DNA from: Acidimicrobiia bacterium | GTDB taxonomy: Bacteria > Actinomycetota > Acidimicrobiia > Acidimicrobiales > Ilumatobacteraceae | Direction: 5' to 3' | Assembly (NCBI GenBank): GCA_030425785.1 | Contig: JAUHYJ010000161.1 | Span: forward strand, 1 to 7,630 | Length of the DNA stretch: 7,630 nucleotides | In this document: positions 1 to 4,806 of the stretch, in pieces | Position numbering within the stretch: position 1 is the stretch's first letter | How the letters are laid out: each line of letters begins with the position of its first letter | Translations under genes and position numbers: made by a program | The notes under the pieces: model-generated | What the model was told of the DNA's origin: nothing | The model's database searches: none | What the model saw: only the letters and a program-made list of their open reading frames with translations

Positions 1-48
1 AACACCAGGAGCGCACATCCGACCGCCACGTGTGGTCGCGACCGATCG

Positions 49-68
49 CCGGCCGGGACGCCCGCCGG
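49..68. terminator. Possible hairpin after the minus-strand operon
   Basis: CCGG and CGGG on the left pair with CCCG and CCGG on the right around an ACG loop, with one bulged C (position 53), giving about 8 GC pairs. It lies immediately past the stop codon of the last gene of the minus-strand operon (stop at 70-72). No T-run follows in the minus-strand reading direction, so a classical intrinsic terminator is not shown. In DNA this GC-rich a hairpin of this size can occur by chance. Confidence 0.25.
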
Positions 69-69
69 G

Positions 70-480
70 TCAGTGGGCGAGAAAGCTCTCGTAGACCTGC
101 AACAGCGCCGTCTTCTGCTCGGGCGAGAGGTCACGGTCGGCTTGGATCGCCTCGGGCACCGTGCTGACGCGCCGGTCCTCGTCGGGGAGGATGCCGGCGC
201 GCACGTACAGCTGCTCGACACTGATCTTGAGCGCCTGGGCGACCTGCTGGAGCACCTCGGCCGAGGGCTTGCGCAGCCCGCGCTCGATCTGGGACAGGTA
301 CGGGTTCGAGACGTCGGCCAGCTCGGCGAGGCGCCGCAGCGACATCTCGGCCAGCTCGCGCTGGCTGCGGATGAAACCGCCGACGTCGAAGACGCCTGCC
401 GTCTCGTCGCTGCTGTCGGGGTCGCTGCTGTCGGCGTCCCCGCTGTCGCCGTCGTCGTGGAGCTCGTCGGCGGCGGACAC
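70..480 (-). CDS. XRE-family helix-turn-helix transcriptional regulator with acidic N-terminus
   Basis: A 136-residue predicted cytoplasmic DNA-binding protein. Residues about 36-91 form a Cro/C1-type HTH_3 domain (FIRSQRELAEMSLRRLAELA, then SNPYLSQIERGLRKPS, then ALKISVEQLYVRAGIL). The SNPYLSQIERG stretch is the recognition-helix region. This sequence type is shared by small actinobacterial regulators; I recall mycobacterial Rv0474 as similar, but that is from memory. Residues 5-26 are almost only D, S, G and E, in a five-residue repeat pattern, and are probably disordered. Residues 108-136 form a short C-terminal helix (LSPEQKTALLQVYESFL). The GTG start at 480-478 is the only usable one before the HTH. 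It lies 5 bases after the stop of the RsiG-like gene, with a modest GGGAG ribosome site. It is the last gene of the putative operon. Its target is unknown; autoregulation or control of the sigma/c-di-GMP circuit is conjecture. Confidence 0.9.
   Translation of the reverse strand: MSAADELHDDGDSGDADSSDPDSSDETAGVFDVGGFIRSQRELAEMSLRRLAELADVSNPYLSQIERGLRKPSAEVLQQVAQALKISVEQLYVRAGILPDEDRRVSTVPEAIQADRDLSPEQKTALLQVYESFLAH
406..450. repeat. 15-base tandem repeat inside the regulator gene
   Basis: Positions 406-420 and 421-435 differ only at their last base (unit GTCGCTGCTGTCGGN). Positions 436-450 are a more diverged third copy (GTCCCCGCTGTCGCC). Read on the minus strand the units encode DSGDA, DSSDP and DSSDE, the acidic N-terminal tail of the XRE regulator. 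The period is a multiple of 3, so copy number could change without breaking the frame. Confidence 0.7.
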
Positions 481-485
481 CGCCG

Positions 486-974
486 TCAGCTCCCGAGCAA
501 GCCGTCGACCGACGCCTCGCCCTCGCGATAGCGACGGACGAGCTCGGCGCTCAGCGCGTCGAGCCGGTCGAAGCGATCACGACGGTCGTCCGAGACGCGA
601 CGCTCGAACGACGTGAGCTGCTGGTCGAGGTGCTGCAGCTCGTCGATCGACAGATCCTCGATCCGGCTGAAGCCGTGCTCGGCGCAGATCGCGTCGAGCT
701 CGTCGGACAATGCGTGCTCGCTCAGGTCCTCGACGGGGCGCGGCGGCCGCGGTGCGCCACCGGTGAGGTGGCTCGACAGCACGACGCGGAGCTCGCTCGA
801 GATGTCCTCGGGGCGTTCGCCGCGCTCGCGGCGATGCACCTCGGCCCGGACGAGGTCGACGCGTGCCTGCGCGACGCGGCGCACGTACGACACGACGTCG
901 TCCTCGGCTTGGAGCTCGTTTCGGAGCGAGCGGAGCTCATCGAGGCTCAGCGCAGTGGGGTCGAGCGAAGTCAC
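486..974 (-). CDS. rsiG: RsiG-like c-di-GMP-binding anti-sigma factor (two signature motifs)
   Basis: A 162-residue soluble, helical, charged protein. In Streptomyces RsiG, c-di-GMP binds coiled-coil helices through the signature E(X)3S(X)2R(X)3Q(X)3D, which lets RsiG hold the sigma factor WhiG inactive. Two copies are visible here. Copy 1 is D25-S29-R32-Q36-D40 with Glu replaced by Asp. Copy 2 is E124-S128-R131-F135-D139 with Gln replaced by Phe. Each follows an LS(L/I)DEL helix start, and residues 9-40 align without gaps to 108-139 with 13 identities, so the protein is an internal duplication. A Pro-rich linker (about 72-81) separates the halves. The GTG start at 974-972 is fixed by AGGAGG at 985-980, 5 bases upstream and inside the end of moaD. 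The stop lies 5 bases before the XRE gene. No WhiG-type sigma gene is in the window. The family is often annotated as an aerial mycelium formation protein; the sigma partner and c-di-GMP binding are inferred from the motif. Confidence 0.8.
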   Translation of the reverse strand: MTSLDPTALSLDELRSLRNELQAEDDVVSYVRRVAQARVDLVRAEVHRRERGERPEDISSELRVVLSSHLTGGAPRPPRPVEDLSEHALSDELDAICAEHGFSRIEDLSIDELQHLDQQLTSFERRVSDDRRDRFDRLDALSAELVRRYREGEASVDGLLGS

Positions 975-975
975 G

Positions 976-1320
976 TCATCCTCCTGACACCGGTGGCAGG
1001 ATCGCCAGCTCGTCGGTGGGTCCGATCGGGTCGTCCGGGCCGGCGGGCTCGCCGTTGACCCAGATCCGGCAGGTGCTCAGCACGGCAGCGAACGCGCTGC
1101 CATAGCGATGGGTGGCAGCGTCGAGCACGGCACCGACCGTCTCGCCCTGCAGGTCGTCGCGGCCCGTGCCGGCGGCGTCGCGCGCCGAGGCGAAGAGCCG
1201 GATCGTTGGCATGGTCCTCATGGTACCGGTCGGGCGCGACGCGGTCGGGTTCTCCTGCGGCACGTGCTGCACGGCAGGCTGCCGGACGGTGCGGGGCGGT
1301 GGCGCGACGAACGTGGGCAC
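976..1320 (-). CDS. moaD: MoaD/ThiS-family sulfur-carrier protein with N-terminal extension
   Basis: A 114-residue protein. Residues 37-114 have the length and pattern of a beta-grasp sulfur carrier: MPTIRLFASARDAAG at the start, CRIWVNGEP in the middle, DELAILPPVSGG at the end. The terminal Gly-Gly is the site that is adenylated and thiocarboxylated in this family. MoaD is the small subunit of molybdopterin synthase and donates sulfur to precursor Z together with MoaE. No moaE, moeB or thiS partner lies nearby, so another sulfur-carrier role is possible. The start is the unusual point. GTG 1320-1318 has a full AAGGAGG ribosome site 8 bases upstream, and the first 36 codons keep coding-like GC3, whereas ATG 1212-1210, which would give a standard 78-residue MoaD, has only a weak site. 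I therefore prefer the long form with its Pro/Thr-rich tail. The gene begins 1 base after the membrane-protein stop and ends 1 base before rsiG. Confidence 0.83.
   Translation of the reverse strand: MPTFVAPPPRTVRQPAVQHVPQENPTASRPTGTMRTMPTIRLFASARDAAGTGRDDLQGETVGAVLDAATHRYGSAFAAVLSTCRIWVNGEPAGPDDPIGPTDELAILPPVSGG
980..985 (-). promoter_or_regulatory. Ribosome binding site of rsiG, formed by the Gly-Gly codons of moaD
   Basis: On the minus strand the end of moaD reads TCA GGA GGA TGA C GTG. AGGAGG is made of the last base of the Ser codon and most of the two GGA codons for the functional Gly-Gly tail, and lies 5 bases before the rsiG GTG. This decides the rsiG start and implies translational coupling. 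Confidence 0.85.
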
Positions 1321-1321
1321 G

Positions 1322-2440
1322 TCAATCGCCTCCTTCCTGATACTCGACCGACCCGGGGGCCGGCAGCTGGACGATCGACGTCGCCGGGGTCGTCACGTTC
1401 TGGTCAGCGACGTCGGGCGTGGCAGCGCCCGCGACGAGGCCGATGGCGCCGACGCACACGGCGACGGTCAGCAGGAACTGACGGACGGTCCGCTCGTCGA
1501 GGTGGCGCACGATGACGGGCAGCTGGCCGGTGTCGGGCCGCTCCGACGTCTGCAGCGTGTAGAGCGCGCCGAGCACGAGGAGGGTGGCGACGGCCATCGC
1601 GACGATGCGGTCGTCGTGGCCCATCGGCGCGAGGCCGTGGGTCCAGCGGTCGCTCGCGCCACGGAGGGCGACGGCGAGACTCAGCCCGACCGTGACGGCG
1701 AGCGTGCCTCGCCACCGACGGGGCGCGTGACCGTCGGGATCGGTGCGTTCGATGACCTCGCCGATCGCCCCGAACGACCAGCGGATGCGATCACCCAGTC
1801 GGAGGCGGCCGCGACCGAGCAGGACGTGGGCACCGCCGAAGCCGGCCGCGGCGCCGAACACGGCGGCGAGCGCCCACCACGGGGGAACCCCGAACGGCGT
1901 CGCGCCGAGCAACAGGCCGAGTCCGATCGCGAGGACGAGGACCAGTCGCCGCGGTCCTTCGGCGAGCACTGCGGCGATGGCGGCGTCGCCGGGGGTGCGC
2001 GGGCGCCAGCGGGGCGCGGCCCGCATCGCCGTGCGGACGTCGCGATGGAGATCGGCGGATCGGGTGCGCCCGACGAGGTCGGCCACCGCATGGGCATACC
2101 AGTAGCTGTCGCGCACGCCGTCGCCGACCAGGTAGACGTTGCGAGGCGCCGTCGCGGCCATGAGCGCCGCGGTGACGGTCAGGGCACAGACCAGCCCGAC
2201 GATCTCGGTCGCCAGGACGACGAGGGCGACCGGGTGCCAGTGCAGGTCGGCGATCCGCCAGGCGAACCAGGTGACCGTGCACGCAGTCGCGAGTCCGGCC
2301 AGCGCGAGCCCGGCGCGCCGACGGGCCGGTGACAGTACGTCCGCGAGCAGCTGGTCGGCGGGAGTCGCCACGTGGTCGTGGCGGAGCGGTGTGATCGTGC
2401 GCATGTCCGGGCTGCTCGTGTGCGCCGGCGATGCCGGCAT
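1322..2440 (-). CDS. Multi-pass integral membrane protein of unknown function
   Basis: A 372-residue protein I do not recognise. About seven hydrophobic segments are visible: roughly residues 43-61, 69-96, 165-183, 187-208, 245-260, 278-296 and 321-340. Between the second and third is a soluble stretch (97-164) with a YLVGDG...YWYAHAVADLVGRTRSADLHRDVR region. Another polar loop (209-244) is Arg-rich. The N-terminal 40 residues are polar and not a signal peptide, so the N-terminus is probably cytoplasmic. The first two helices with WFAWRIADLHWHPVAL between them faintly recall the N-terminus of membrane GT2 glycosyltransferases, but no glycosyltransferase catalytic motif follows, so I assign no enzyme activity. 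The ATG at 2440-2438 is preferred; ATG 2404 (residue 13) is an alternative with no better ribosome site. A weak GATACC box lies 7 bases upstream of ATG 2440. It is the first gene of the four-gene minus-strand run, with its stop 1 base before moaD. Confidence 0.75.
   Translation of the reverse strand: MPASPAHTSSPDMRTITPLRHDHVATPADQLLADVLSPARRRAGLALAGLATACTVTWFAWRIADLHWHPVALVVLATEIVGLVCALTVTAALMAATAPRNVYLVGDGVRDSYWYAHAVADLVGRTRSADLHRDVRTAMRAAPRWRPRTPGDAAIAAVLAEGPRRLVLVLAIGLGLLLGATPFGVPPWWALAAVFGAAAGFGGAHVLLGRGRLRLGDRIRWSFGAIGEVIERTDPDGHAPRRWRGTLAVTVGLSLAVALRGASDRWTHGLAPMGHDDRIVAMAVATLLVLGALYTLQTSERPDTGQLPVIVRHLDERTVRQFLLTVAVCVGAIGLVAGAATPDVADQNVTTPATSIVQLPAPGSVEYQEGGD
1329..1335 (-). promoter_or_regulatory. 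Strong ribosome binding site deciding the moaD start
   Basis: The minus strand reads AAGGAGG, then CGATTGAC (8 bases), then GTG. It lies inside the last codons of the membrane-protein gene (GAA GGA GGC GAT TGA). This is the best Shine-Dalgarno match in the window at good spacing, and it argues for the extended MoaD start. Confidence 0.85.
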
Positions 2441-2529
2441 TTCCCCTGGTATCGGCGCATCTCGGACCGGTCTTGAGCTGCCGCTGCCGCGACGAAACGC
2501 ACGGCGGCTGGCGATAGCCTCGCTGAACC
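2441..2529. other. Divergent intergenic region (membrane-protein operon / FKBP pair)
   Basis: These 89 bases must hold promoters for both the minus-strand operon and the plus-strand isomerase pair. The plus-strand promoter is clear (TAGCCT at 2515-2520). On the minus strand the only candidate is GATACC at 2453-2448, 7 bases before ATG 2440; it lacks the final T of TANNNT and is weak. An 8-base palindrome GACCGGTC sits at 2465-2472. No convincing operator is seen. Confidence 0.5.
2515..2520 (+). promoter_or_regulatory. -10 box of a leaderless promoter for the FKBP gene
   Basis: TAGCCT fits the TANNNT actinobacterial -10 consensus and ends 9 bases before GTG 2530. No Shine-Dalgarno sequence lies between, which suggests that transcription starts at or next to the start codon. 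No clear -35 is seen at 17 bases spacing. Confidence 0.6.
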
Positions 2530-3177
2530 GTGGGTACCTCGAAACGCGAACGTCAGAAGGCCAACCGTCAGCAACGGCTGATCGAGCAGGCGCGCGAAGA
2601 GCGCAGCGCCACCGTCAAGCGCAATGTCGTGCGCTGGGGCCTGGCCGCCGTCCTCGGCCTCGGTGCCGTCGTGCTCATCGCCTGGATCGGCGGCGCCTTC
2701 TCGGGTGACGGCGACGACGCCGTCGAGGACGGCCCCCCGCTGACCGTCCCCACCCTCACCGTTCCGACCGACACGACGCCCGCCGTCACCTACCCGGTGC
2801 CGCCGAAGCCCGAGGTCGAGCTCCCGGCCGTCGAGCCGACCGATCTGGTCATCACCGACCTCACGGTCGGCGAGGGCCCGGAGGCCGAGGCCGGCGACAC
2901 GGTGCTCGTCCACTACGTCGGCGTGTTGTCGTCCGACGGCACCGAGTTCGACAACAGCTACGACCGCGGCTCGCCGTTCCCGGTCACCCTCGGCAGGGGC
3001 AGCGTCATCCAGGGCTGGGACGAAGGCCTGATCGGGGTGCAGGCGGGCGGCCAACGCCAGCTCGACATCCCCGCCGACCTCGCATACGGCGACACCGGCT
3101 CGGGCGACATCATCGGCCCCGGCGACGCGATCTCGTTCGTCGTCGACGTCCTCGAGGTCACGAAGGCGGACGGTTGA
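2530..3177 (+). CDS. Membrane-anchored FKBP-type peptidyl-prolyl cis-trans isomerase
   Basis: A 215-residue protein. The N-terminus (residues 4-31) is a highly basic, helical cytoplasmic segment, followed by one transmembrane helix (about 35-55). A low-complexity linker follows (acidic, then LTVPT repeated, then Pro-rich, 57-100). The FKBP domain spans about 103-210. Active-site positions are present: HYVG (Tyr129), FDNSYDRG (Phe140, Asp141, Arg146), SPF (Phe150), VIQGWDEGL (Val159, Ile160, Trp163), AYG (Tyr186) and ISFVVDVLEV (Phe203). The basic flank before the helix predicts that the FKBP domain faces outward, where it would assist folding of exported proteins by proline isomerisation. The GTG start has no ribosome site and follows a leaderless-type -10 box. 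The stop codon overlaps the next start (TGATG), so the two isomerase genes form a coupled pair. Its FKBP domain closely resembles that of the next gene, indicating local duplication. Confidence 0.92.
   Translation: MGTSKRERQKANRQQRLIEQAREERSATVKRNVVRWGLAAVLGLGAVVLIAWIGGAFSGDGDDAVEDGPPLTVPTLTVPTDTTPAVTYPVPPKPEVELPAVEPTDLVITDLTVGEGPEAEAGDTVLVHYVGVLSSDGTEFDNSYDRGSPFPVTLGRGSVIQGWDEGLIGVQAGGQRQLDIPADLAYGDTGSGDIIGPGDAISFVVDVLEVTKADG
2935..2966 (+). repeat. Direct repeat, copy 1 (FKBP domain core)
   Basis: A 32-base stretch identical to 3510-3541, encoding DGTEFDNSYDR in both genes. It lies in a longer region of high similarity and reflects duplication of the FKBP domain. It offers a site for recombination between the two genes. 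Confidence 0.85.
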
Positions 3178-4334
3178 TGCGCCGCATCGCGCCTCTGCTG
3201 GCGGCTGCGCTCGTCCTCGCCGCCTGCGGATCGGGCGACGACGACGCCACCCCGGCGACGCTGTCCGACGACGAGCCGAGCCAGGCGGCCGACGACACCA
3301 CGGAGCCCGCGACGGACGAGGCAGCGGCTGATGCGACCACCGTGCCCGGCACGGTCGAGTTCGCCGACGGGTTCGGCGAGAAGCCCGCGGTCGAGGTGCC
3401 CGACACCGAGCCGACCGAGCTCGTCGTCACCGATCTGATCGACGGTTCGGGCGAGGCCGCCGAGGTCGGCGACACCGTCGTCGTCCACTACGTCGGGGTC
3501 CTGACCGCCGACGGCACCGAGTTCGACAACAGCTACGACCGTGGGTCGCCGTTCCCGATCGTCGTCGGCGTCGGCGGGGTCATCGAGGGGTGGGATCAGG
3601 GCCTCCTGGGGGTCCAGGCCGGCACGCGCCGCCAGCTCGACATCCCCGCCGCCCTGGCCTACGGCGATGCCGGTGCCGGTGGGGTCATCCCGCCCGGCGC
3701 GGCGCTGACGTTCGTCGTCGACGTGCTCGAGGTGCAGAAGCGGACCGAACCGACCGTGCCCGAACAGGCCGATCCGAGCGAGTGCCCGGCCACCGACGGG
3801 TCGGCACCGACACAGCAGGAGTTCGCCGAGTACCCGCCGTTCTGCATCGACGTCACCGCCACCTACACGGCCACGATCGCCACCAACTTCGGCGACGTGG
3901 TCGTCGAGCTGTACCCCGACCGGGCACCGCTCACGGTCAACAGCTTCGTCACGCTCGCGCGCTACCACTACTTCGACGGCACCGAGTGCCACCGGGCGAT
4001 CCCCGGCTTCGTCGTGCAGTGCGGCGACCCGACCGCGACCGGCACCGGCGGCCCCGGCTACCGGTTCGCCGACGAGCTGCCGTTGCCCGGCGAGTACCAG
4101 ATCGGTTCGCTCGCGATGGCGAACAGCGGGCCGGACACCAACGGCAGCCAGTTCTTCATCATCACCGGCGACAACGGCGCCGCCCTGCCGCCGTCGTACA
4201 GCCTGTTCGGTCAGGTGGTCGAGGGTCTCGACACGACGGTGCCCACGCTCGACGAGCTCGGCAACCCCCAGCAGAACGGCGTGCCACCCCTCGAACAGAT
4301 CATCATCGAGTCGGTCACCGTCGACGGCCCCTGA
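3177..4334 (+). CDS. Lipoprotein with fused FKBP and cyclophilin isomerase domains
   Basis: A 385-residue predicted surface lipoprotein. Residues 1-17 form a short signal peptide with lipobox LAAC (Cys17). Residues 18-58 are an acidic, Ala/Thr-rich tether. The FKBP domain (about 78-187) keeps Tyr105, FDNSYDRG (Phe116, Asp117, Arg122), Phe126, VIEGWDQGL (Trp139), AYG (Tyr162) and Phe179. After a linker (188-225) comes a cyclophilin domain (about 228-383) with the catalytic-arginine motif CHRAIPGF (Arg273, Phe278), QCGDP and NGSQFFI (Gln325, Phe326). Four cysteines besides the lipid-bearing one (203, 223, 271, 282) could form disulfides outside the cell. The residue equivalent to human CypA Trp121 is not evident, so cyclosporin sensitivity is doubtful. 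Two unrelated isomerase families in one chain is uncommon; dual immunophilins of this sort have been called FCBPs. ATG 3177 overlaps the previous stop by one base; TTG 3174 would add one residue. The tail meets dut 6 bases away. Confidence 0.92.
   Translation: MRRIAPLLAAALVLAACGSGDDDATPATLSDDEPSQAADDTTEPATDEAAADATTVPGTVEFADGFGEKPAVEVPDTEPTELVVTDLIDGSGEAAEVGDTVVVHYVGVLTADGTEFDNSYDRGSPFPIVVGVGGVIEGWDQGLLGVQAGTRRQLDIPAALAYGDAGAGGVIPPGAALTFVVDVLEVQKRTEPTVPEQADPSECPATDGSAPTQQEFAEYPPFCIDVTATYTATIATNFGDVVVELYPDRAPLTVNSFVTLARYHYFDGTECHRAIPGFVVQCGDPTATGTGGPGYRFADELPLPGEYQIGSLAMANSGPDTNGSQFFIITGDNGAALPPSYSLFGQVVEGLDTTVPTLDELGNPQQNGVPPLEQIIIESVTVDGP
3510..3541 (+). repeat. Direct repeat, copy 2 (FKBP domain core)
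   Basis: The identical partner of 2935-2966, in the FKBP domain of the fusion lipoprotein. The two copies lie 575 bases apart in the same orientation. Confidence 0.85.
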
Positions 4335-4348
4335 CCGGGCTCACCGTC
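4323..4348. terminator. Weak hairpin at the convergent gene ends
   Basis: GACGG (4323-4327) can pair with CCGTC (4344-4348), and inside it CCC (4328-4330) with GGG (4337-4339). The hairpin spans both stop codons of the convergent lipoprotein and dut genes. There is no T-run on either side, so a bidirectional terminator is only a possibility. Confidence 0.2.
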
Positions 4349-4781
4349 CGGAGTGGCCGAAGCCGCCTCCTCGATGGTCGCCGTCGAACTCGTCGACGAC
4401 GTTCCACGTCACCGCGCCGACGCGCTGGATCACCAGCTGCGCGATCCGGTCGCCGCGGTGGATCCGGTAGTCGCTCGTGGTGTCGGTGTTGAGCAACACC
4501 GCCTTGATCTCGCCCCGGTAGGCAGCGTCGATCAGGCCCGGCGCGTTCACGATGCTGATCCCGTGGCGGAGCGCGAGCCCCGACCGCGGCATGACGAGAC
4601 CGCACCACCCGACCGGGATCGCGATGGCGATGCCCGTCGGCACGAGCAGCCGCTGGCCCGCCGGCAGCACGGCGTCGTCACGGGCGTACAGGTCGAGACC
4701 GGCATCTCCCGCGTGGGCGTACGACGGCAGTGGCAGGTCGGGGTCGAGCTGCACGATGTCGATCGCGATCTGTTCGGTCAC
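4341..4781 (-). CDS. dut: Deoxyuridine 5'-triphosphate nucleotidohydrolase (dUTPase)
   Basis: A 146-residue trimeric dUTPase that hydrolyses dUTP to dUMP and diphosphate, keeping uracil out of DNA and supplying dUMP for thymidylate. All five family motifs are in order: motif 1 AGDAGLDLY (24-32), motif 2 PRSGLAL (65-71), motif 3 [11 protein letters not shown] (82-92) with catalytic Asp85 and the base-contacting Tyr88, motif 4 RGDRIAQLV (109-117), motif 5 RGGGFGHSG (137-145) with stacking Phe141. Motif 5 differs slightly from the usual RGxGGFG: there is one residue fewer between Arg and GGFG, or the Arg is shifted by one. The GTG start at 4781-4779 gives the usual length. The longer reading frame upstream runs into selA and has no family similarity. 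A TACGCT box ends 8 bases before this GTG with no ribosome site between, so the mRNA is probably leaderless. It is divergent from selA and convergent with the isomerase lipoprotein. Confidence 0.95.
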   Translation of the reverse strand: MTEQIAIDIVQLDPDLPLPSYAHAGDAGLDLYARDDAVLPAGQRLLVPTGIAIAIPVGWCGLVMPRSGLALRHGISIVNAPGLIDAAYRGEIKAVLLNTDTTSDYRIHRGDRIAQLVIQRVGAVTWNVVDEFDGDHRGGGFGHSGR

Positions 4782-4789
4782 GAGGGACG

Positions 4790-4795
4790 AGCGTA
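4790..4795 (-). promoter_or_regulatory. -10 box of the leaderless dut promoter
   Basis: On the minus strand TACGCT (TANNNT) ends 8 bases before the dut GTG (4781). It overlaps the selA -10 box on the opposite strand by the TA at 4794-4795. Confidence 0.65.
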
Positions 4796-4799
4796 GGCT
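4794..4799 (+). promoter_or_regulatory. -10 box of the leaderless selA promoter
   Basis: TAGGCT (TANNNT) ends 7 bases before GTG 4807, with no ribosome site between. The expected -35 region would lie inside the start of dut and shows no clear TTGACA-like sequence. It shares its TA step with the opposing dut -10 box. Confidence 0.65.
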
Positions 4800-4806
4800 C
4801 CACCCG

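Noticed and set aside
34..43. Perfect 10-base palindrome GGTCGCGACC downstream of the operon
   Set aside because: Palindromes of this length are expected several times by chance in GC-rich DNA of this size. It is at a gene end rather than a promoter and is not repeated in the window.
1112..2332. Long open frame (406 codons) on the plus strand opposite the membrane protein and moaD
   Set aside because: The composition is Arg/Gly/Asp-rich shadow type. The minus-strand reading gives a coherent membrane protein and a clear sulfur carrier with good ribosome sites.
3175..3177. TGA of the membrane FKBP gene as a possible selenocysteine codon
   Set aside because: selA/selB make this worth asking, but translation beyond it is low-complexity shadow sequence, the FKBP domain is already complete, and the next gene starts at the same point.
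4552..4806. Earlier start for selA that would add 85 residues
   Set aside because: The extra region is antisense to dut, has no SelA similarity, and a -10 box sits just before GTG 4807.
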